From assembly GCA_014155875.1 (NCBI GenBank), contig JACEFZ010021736.1, positions 1 through 64,000 of the forward strand: 64,000 bases of DNA, read 5' to 3'. The notes under the pieces were generated by a model, which worked only from the letters and a program-made list of their open reading frames with translations, was not told the origin of the DNA and searched no databases. Below are positions 57,420 to 64,000 of the stretch, piece after piece; within the stretch, counting starts at the first letter, position 1; each line of letters begins with the position of its first letter. The position numbers and the translations under genes were made by a program. The stretch comes from Cepaea nemoralis. Its lineage: Eukaryota; Mollusca; Gastropoda; Stylommatophora; Helicidae.

Positions 57420-57785
57420 CATGTGAAATAAGAACAGGAAACAGACAAACAGAGAAATATTCCCATGGTAACAAAAATATGGTGTCTGAGAAAAATGCAA
57501 AGAATAGTACAGTGGTAGAATGGCCAAAAAATCAATGATGCCGTCCTTCAAGCAACAGATACATGAACAGCCATAGACAGTCAAGATTTTTTAAGCATGT
57601 TATGAGAAAAAATAAACTTAAATCTTAGTGACACTTGGCAAAATTAATATGAAAAGAGCAATGGGAAGACAAAGAGATTAAGACCTGGATGGCTTGGCCA
57701 TCTGGTATAATTGGGACAAGAACTGAGACCTTATCTGAGATACTTGTGATCACATGAGGTGACTGGGCATTAAAAAAAGTCGCAT
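57420..57785 (+). repeat. Decayed LINE 3' fragment
   Basis: Relic of the 5888-6240 segment (ggtgtctgagaaaaatgcaaagaa, acctggatggcttggcca, tgatcacatgag). Confidence 0.6.
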
Positions 57786-58015
57786 AAAAGTCGACAGGGT
57801 CAACTTCATTGCACCAGGTTTTATCTCATATCGCTCAGTCTCTTTCTACAGCACGGAAAGCGCCCCACAAAGCATGAACTCTGTAGCTCCAGCGACAACC
57901 CTCAGGAGTCTCTGAAAAAATGCACTCGTGAACCGAAGGACATGGCCCAGAATTTAACCATCAATCTTCAGAGCCCGAGTCAGACGGCTTGACCACTTCG
58001 CCACGGAGATTCCCA
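57786..58015 (-). repeat. tRNA-like SINE fragment
   Basis: Minus head ctccgtggcgaagtggtcaa (box A), then the reverse of the catgaactctgtagctcc region shared in part with 600-1075. Confidence 0.5.
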
Positions 58016-58229
58016 GACTGAGTATAATCATCTATGCTTATCAGCATGGCACATGATGATGATGACAGTTCTCTTAATTAAACAGAAATATCGATATAAT
58101 TGGCGACTTCAACCTAAACAAAGCTATGACTATTACACGTCTATACAGGTTAAAGAAGTTCATACAATATATTTTTTTAAAGTTAAAGAACATCGATCAA
58201 TACAAACCTTTTCATGCAAGAGAACTGTA

Positions 58230-58660
58230 AGCAGTTAGTTAGTCGCTGTTCCAACTTCACAGCAATGGTTCACTCCATAGTTGCCCTATTCCTTTGCCAG
58301 CGAAAAACACACAAAATGCTCCTCATTGTCCCGTGTGAAAAGTGAAACAGACAGCAGTCCTGATGTAACCAACAGGATGCTCAAGCATGCATGCATAAGG
58401 CTGCTGCCAGAATGCCAACACAACAGTCTGCCACTGATAACTACTAGTTCATCATCAGTAGAAGCAGCAGTCACTAGAAAACCAGCAGTTACACACACAT
58501 CACTGCAGAAGCCAAACCAGCTAGTTTAGCAACTGGCCACCTACCATTTTTCTGAACATACAGTTCACAAAACAAACCACAGCGGATAGATGAAAAAGGA
58601 ATTCCACATGAAATCAACTACTCAACAGTGTCACACCAAGCACTCAACGCAGTAGCTGGG
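58230..58660 (+). repeat. Dispersed repeat, 'gttagttagtcg' family (longest copy)
   Basis: Extends the homology of 18350 and 39709. The part at 58600-58660 also occurs inverted near 51000-51060. Confidence 0.65.
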
Positions 58661-58799
58661 TGAAGGAATCATGTACTACAAGTCCAAATGAGGAAAATAC
58701 AAAAATAAACCATGGCTAGAAGCAAACAATGCTCCAAGGCCTTAACGGATTGCCCACCTGTCTGCCATATTAGACTGGAAATCAGCTGTACAAAGCTCA

Positions 58800-58975
58800 A
58801 CATACAAAAGAAGCTTTGAAAACACAAGAAGAGAATTAAAGACAGAGATGAATAATATAAAGAGGACATGGAGGAAGCTGCAGGAGATAGCGAAAGATAG
58901 GACAAGTTGGCATGAGTTGGTAGAGGGCCTATGTCCCAATGTGGGAAAAGGGCAAAAGAGAGAAGATGCCAAAGA
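58800..58975 (+). repeat. LINE ORF2 C-terminal end
   Basis: TWRKLQEIAKDRTSWHELVE, GLCPNVGKGQK: the last residues of an RTE-like ORF2. Confidence 0.65.
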
Positions 58976-59074
58976 TGTTCTCAAATTTCAAAAATTTTTA
59001 TGGCAAAAACATACCACCAAATCAAGTACCTGCAGACCAAAGAACATTTAACAGCACAAAAAAATGTTTATGCC

Positions 59075-59225
59075 AAAGAACTTTCAGCAATGCAAACATC
59101 CTTGGACAAAAGACTGTTGACAACACTGACTTCTTTATGCCAAAGAACTTTTTGACATTGCTGACTTCTTTATGCCAAAGAACTTTTGGAAATAGAGATC
59201 TCTTCATGGCAAAGAATAACTAGCA
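59075..59225 (+). repeat. Degenerate short tandem repeat
   Basis: tttatgccaaagaactttt and relatives recur four to five times at 30-50 bp spacing. Confidence 0.7.
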
Positions 59226-59264
59226 GTGCACACCTCTTTATACTAAAACTGTTTATACGAAAAG

Positions 59265-59820
59265 TCAAGGGTCAGTTAATAAGTAAGTCACAAATGGCTG
59301 TAGAAAAATAACTATATAGGATAACAACTTAAAACCAGTTTATTTTTATGCATACATTGTCCCTTTATTTCTCAACATAATTTCCACCAACATTGATGCA
59401 CTTATCCCATCGTTTTATCAGACCTCCCAAACTGGCTGCATAGAACTGCATGCTCTGTTTTCATTTACTTGCCATCCCACAGAACTGTGTGACTTACTTA
59501 TTGACTTGCCCTCATAACTTTTTCTACCGAGCTGTGCATCGCTTTATGGGAAATCGCTAGGGGCTAAGTCCACTGAAAACCCACCTTGGCGGGAGACATT
59601 TTGCGAGTGACGCTGAAGTTGAATGTGAAGTGAAAACGTGGTTTAGAAATCAGAGCACGCAGTTCTATGCAGCTGGTTTGGGATAAGTGCATCAATGTTG
59701 ATGAAAATTATGTGGAGAAATAAAGGGACAATGTATGCATAAAAATAAACTGTTTCAAGTTGTTATCATAGTTAGTTATTTTTCTACAGCCATTTGTGAC
59801 TTACTTATTAACTTACCCTC
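59265..59820. mobile_element. Mariner-like foldback element
   Basis: Ends at 59268-59480 and 59625-59818 are reverse complements for roughly 180-200 bp (gtcagttaataagtaagtca / tgacttacttattaactta). The right arm in plus orientation encodes VWFRNQSTQFYAAGL then a stop, with VHQC after it, resembling the C-terminus of a mariner transposase. Both arms carry the same transposase end. No complete transposase is present. Confidence 0.65.
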
Positions 59821-60550
59821 GTTCTAACCGCTTTATACTAAACCTATCAGAAATACTAAATACTTTAAGAAATACTCAAACTATTAGAAATACAACTGTC
59901 TTCATACCACAGAACTTCCAACTACATACATCATGGAGAGGAAATATCAGTCTAGTATATTCACTTTATATTCACATATCTTTTAGAAAAATATTATGTG
60001 TAACTGACAGTTTGTGTATAGAAATGATCTCTTATTACATTTGGACAAACCACAATTTTTTTTTTTTAAATCTGCTGTTCTAGTACAATTTGTACACTGC
60101 TGGTAATTTGAAGCCAGACAATTTTGTGCTGGTTATACATTTGTATTTGTCTAAGATTAATAATGTGTATGAAATGTGTCCATAATATTTTCTGTTATTT
60201 TAAATTCCAGATTTGCATAAATTACTGTAATTACTGACACCGAGTCGTGATTTACCAATCCTGACCTTAACATTCAACATTTTGTCAGTAGTTAATTTTA
60301 ATAGACAGTTTTTTTTAATTATTAGTAATCCATACTTTATTTGGCATATTGTTTTCTGCCTGTTTTCTATTATTTAATAGCTATTCCCAACTCATACATA
60401 TATAGAATCACAAAACATGCAGTTATCGTCCTCCTAACATTGTCAGTTGTGGCCTTATGCAACAACTACAGTAAACTGCGACATTCCTATCTTTCTTATT
60501 TGTCATCAATATCCTGTTCAGCCTTTCAGGGTTATATTTAGGATGTATAT

Positions 60551-60879
60551 GCTTGCTTGTGTTCACTGGCTGTGAACTCCAGCGTGAAGTCCTGTATGTC
60601 GGATGAAGACATCATGTTGTCCAACTTCAGTGTGATGTCATACCGGACTGAGGTTTGCATGAGTATCTGTTGTCCCATGTCTGACTTATTGGTGTGCAGA
60701 CTGGTGGTTCCTCGCCGTGCAGGCAGACACTCTCCGACTTCGGAGGAATCAACAATCCTACTGACTTCAGCCAGGACCCCTAAGGGACCTGTTGACCAGG
60801 ACGCTCGGCGAGGATGCGTCAATAGATCTTGGCCAGTATATAAACTAGCCCTGGTGCCTTGGAAACACCTCTGCGTCCC
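60551..60879 (-). repeat. Unclassified ~335 bp element, copy 4
   Basis: Perfect 10 bp target duplication ggatgtatat (60541-60550, 60880-60889). The minus frame here is open for 94 codons, including DIQDFTLEFTASEHKQA near the tail. Confidence 0.9.
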
Positions 60880-61094
60880 GGATGTATATTATATGTTATA
60901 TATATATATTTAAATCTCCATATTTTCACATATAATTTTGTATATATACTGTTATATTATTTTGTAATGTATACAATGACATATATGCTGTCATGGTGTA
61001 GTTTATTTTTCATCCAGGCCTGCAATATTATTGTGTACTTGCAAATGTGTACTGACAGAACATGTGTAATTTTACACAGATTACATTATCATCA

Positions 61095-61835
61095 TCACCA
61101 CATGCTTTGCCAAGTGGCATAGTCATTCTGATCTCTCCTTAGATCTTGGTCCCTGGTGTTCTGGATCAATTCTGTTCATGACATTCCTGTAGCCATCTTC
61201 TTAGACCATCAAGCATTATTTTTCTCCACCTGCCTCTGCCTTTTCTTCCACCCAACTTTCCAGACATCGCAATGTTTTTTTGATGCCCCTTTATTAAACT
61301 GTTACTATCTTATAGTTGTGTATAATGTTCTATTTTCATTAGAATCTTCCAGAAACTCAGTTACTCTGGCCACCCAAAGTGTTCACAGCATTAATTTCAG
61401 AAACCACATCTCTGCTGCCTTCAAACTCCTTCTAATTGTATTGCTCACATGATTCACTACCATACAGCAGGACAGGCTTGATATAACTTTGCAGTACTCT
61501 CTTTCCGACATTCATTGAAAGTGATTTATTGCAAAAGATATCTTTCGTATTTTTATTTTTGCTTGTCCTATTCTGCTCTGTCAAAGAGAAGATGGGTGCA
61601 GGATGTGGTGGATGATCTCCAGATGGGTGTATCGGACGTGGGACATCTTGCTTATGATGAGAGGTTTTCCGGAAGGTTGGTATGGGAGCGAGGTTCTGCA
61701 AAGGACATGCTACTGAATGATATGAATGAATTCTGCTCTTAATATCTGTCATGTATCTTCTATCTAATGTTTTAACTGCCTCTAAATATTTGAATTTATT
61801 TACTGTGTTAAGCATTTTACCTTTCATTGTTATAT
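61095..61835. repeat. LINE fragments, mixed orientation
   Basis: 61095-61500 and 61745-61830 (-) belong to the 34416-34790 subfamily, including NTVNKFKYLEAVKT. 61575-61742 (+) reads RRWVQDVVDDLQMGVSDVGH, related to 42330-42790. The plus piece looks inserted into the minus one. Confidence 0.65.
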
Positions 61836-61842
61836 TAACAGA

Positions 61843-62148
61843 TGAAGGTCAGCATGGCTGAATGGATAAGAACGAACGCTTTTAATCATCCGGTGTGCTG
61901 GTGGCGAGGTATTATGTTTAACCCCTTACACTGATCAGTTGGACTAAAATGTTGTCTTCTGGCCCTTGACTTGGGGATGTAAATTACAAATACCTCAGAA
62001 GTCGGAGTGAGTTCACCTGATGGTGAGGGACACTGTTAATAGGTAACACTAATTCACACAGAAAATTCAGTCCAGCACTACTAGAAGTAGTATGTATGGA
62101 CTAGGCTTGAGTTCAAAGTGAGCAAGTGCCAATATATATACAATATAT
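61843..62148 (+). repeat. Leu-tRNA-like SINE (most complete copy)
   Basis: The 5' part (ggtcagcatggctgaatgga) has box A, and a long variable-arm-like stretch (ggtgtgctggtggcgagg) precedes a weak box B. The body continues with cttgacttgggg, cagtccagcactactagaagtagta and a 3' end at caaagtgagc. Confidence 0.8.
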
Positions 62149-62149
62149 A

Positions 62150-63220
62150 TAATGCTAATAAGATAAAAGCAGCATAATGTGTATATCTTGTCTTACTGAT
62201 ACAGGTTAGTCATTTCCACTTGTGTTAAGCAGAATATCTGTTGTTTATATTTGCCAGTTTTGCAGGGTGAAATAGAAAGATTAAGAAAGTCTACAATTTG
62301 AATTATTATGTAAAATCACGTATTTACTATAGATCTAATGTGATTCACATGTATTATATATTTTTTAGCTGTGCTTACCCAGTTTCTGATTCTTGTCTGT
62401 TGAAACCTGGTTGTTAATTTGCGTTTGTTAAAACCTGGTTATTTGCTAATGCTAATATTTATGTAACTAATATTTGCTTCAATTTGGGCACTGCTGTTAA
62501 AATATTTATAACTGATGTTTGAGATCTGCAGAGAATGCAAATTCAACAAACTATATCTTACACATATGATTGTTGCATATCTCAGGTTTTACTAAACAGT
62601 TTGTATTAATTATTTCTCTGCAAGAGCTCAAGATATCCTATTTCTTATATTTTATATTGCTATATTCATCTACATTCACTTCTTCTTTTTCATAGACCAC
62701 TGAGGGTCATTGCTGGATCTACAGAATTCGTGTTCTGTGTGTCGCTTTCGGTAAAAGTATCCTCTAAATATGTGTCCTGTAAATATGGAACTAAGATATT
62801 TTCTTTATTCCTGCATTTTTTGTACTGTTTTTTGTTGTTGTTGCAGTAATGTCTTTTGTACATAAGACATAAAACTGTAGACAGACGTGTGATAACCAAT
62901 GCCACATGGCATGAACCACAAGAATGATTTCTTCTTATACAAACCTCTTACCTGTTAGGCCAGAACAGATCAGTTTCTGTCTTCGTAACAAAGTTCAGCT
63001 ATACTGAATCACCAGCACCTTCTGTCTTTCATTGTAGTAAAACTGTTTTGAGTTCATCTCTAGATGATTGCCTTCTGTTTAAATATTTGTCTTCCTATTG
63101 CACCTGTGCCTTTGACCTTTTCCTGTAGTATGTTTATTATGTGCCGTAAATATTTTGTGTGCCAAACTTTGATCTTGTATAGTCTCTGTATTCCTAGGTT
63201 GTTTAATAAAAAGAGTCAAG
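62150..63220. other. AT-rich spacer with a LINE 3' crumb
   Basis: No gene assigned. 62685-62780 (-) reads NSVDPAMTLSGL then a stop and (AAGAAG), which resembles a LINE ORF2 end. Confidence 0.4.
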
Positions 63221-63224
63221 TAAA

Positions 63225-63530
63225 GACTCCTTTAACATGCCTTGAGATGCATTTGGTAATTGCAGAAAAAAATAAAGGGCCTTTTTATACAACTTGAGAC
63301 AAGATGGGCCGATGCAGCTAGTTCCATATTTGTGTAGATAAAAACCAGCAACTGAGAAGTGATGTCAGAATCATACTGGCTGCAATTACTGCGAAGGATA
63401 TTCCCGGTACCCATTTTAGGCTGCACTTACCTGGGAGCCCAGTTGAATTTAATAAATCTGCCTCAGTGGGGATTTAAACACATGACCTCCAGGCCAGCAG
63501 GCGAGCATGCTAGCCTCTGCACCACCACAA
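63225..63530 (-). repeat. tRNA-derived SINE ('aaggacccttttacatg' family)
   Basis: agactcctttaacatgccttgaga, ttttatacaacttgagac, ggggatttaaacacatgacc and ggcgagcatgctagcc near the head. Confidence 0.75.
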
Positions 63531-63674
63531 CTCAAAGTAATATAGCTTGGAAACATTCAAGTCTGCTCTTCTGTAGATAAAAGCAATGACAACTGTGTTT
63601 AGATGCATGAATTAACCACTTCCCAACCATGGCTATAAATATTGTGTAACTAAGGTTGAATGTCAAACTGATTG

Positions 63675-63780
63675 TTCATGAAATAAGTAACGCAGTTTCA
63701 TGTGTCTTGTTTCATCATGAAATAAGTAATGCAGTTTCATGTGTTTTGTTACTTCATGAAATAAGTGACATAGTATGTGT
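63675..63780 (+). repeat. Short tandem repeat, ~44 bp unit
   Basis: catgaaataagtaa.gcagtttcatgtg.tttgttt recurs 2.5 times. Confidence 0.85.
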
Positions 63781-64000
63781 TTCCATGTGTGTTATTTTTT
63801 AAATGCTATTAGCATAGACTGTGATATTAAACATGATGTTTTCATACATTGTAATATCTCTTCTGGTTATATTATTTGGGTGTTGAATATTGTGAAGGCT
63901 CATGTTAAAGAGATGTTGTGTATGAGAAACAAAGAAATTAAGACTGTTATTGCCAGTTTGTATTTTTTTTCCATACACACACACACACAGGTAGTTCTAA

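Noticed and set aside
62690..62905. Minus-strand frame resembling a receptor tail (KRHYCNNNKKQYKKC..., DTYLEDTFTESD)
   Set aside because: Its end (SVDPAMTLSGL, stop, AAGAAG) looks like a LINE ORF2 terminus. No transmembrane exon or partner exon was found, so it is left unassigned.

Overview
The window is animal nuclear DNA. Genes are split into short exons with GT..AG introns, intergenic and intronic DNA is packed with decayed retroelements, and simple repeats are very long. A Penelope-like element, several tRNA-derived SINE families, LINE relics with apurinic-type endonuclease, reverse transcriptase or RNase H domains, and a CCP/Ig/death-domain receptor point to an invertebrate metazoan. A mollusc or other lophotrochozoan is my guess; the sequence alone does not settle the taxon. 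Nothing is prokaryotic (no operons, rRNA or CRISPR). Most open frames are repeats or shadows, so the host genes had to be found exon by exon.

Host genes. (1) A minus-strand gene for Tim8, a small-Tim chaperone of the mitochondrial intermembrane space, has two coding exons at 10726-10628 and 8977-8804. They make a complete 90-residue protein with a twin CX3C motif. (2) The last exon(s) of an unrecognised plus-strand gene end in a stop at 28990 and an AATAAA at 29154. (3) The centrepiece is a plus-strand gene from about 30.1 kb (possibly 29.3 kb) to 50,536. Its phase-compatible exons encode a Cys-rich module, a sushi/CCP domain, an Ig domain, a 10-residue micro-exon, a transmembrane segment, a Ser/Thr-rich and LKDPA-repeat linker, and a C-terminal death domain split over two exons. 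I do not recall this single-pass CCP-Ig-TM-death architecture for any characterised receptor.

Repeat landscape. 1-7 kb is a mosaic of LINE fragments and SINEs, followed by a ~0.5 kb (GA)n tract. The Tim8 intron holds (TA)n, a direct duplication and a ~110 bp poly-C tract. 11.2-13.1 kb is a LINE whose catalytic reverse-transcriptase segment has been deleted. 18.9-20.7 kb is a Penelope-like element (RT plus GIY-YIG) flanked by inverted copies of its own 3' end. 21-28 kb carries (CA)n/(TG)n foldbacks, SINEs and a 1.36 kb element ending in (GAA)n with a 13 bp target duplication. The receptor introns are full of SINE and LINE copies, a 24 bp minisatellite, and a tandem array that copies the 3' splice site of the linker exon five times. 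50.5-64 kb is 3' flank with more LINE/SINE relics and a mariner-like foldback at 59.3-59.8 kb. An unclassified ~335 bp element occurs four times, always in the same orientation, with constant ends and 10-14 bp target-site duplications.
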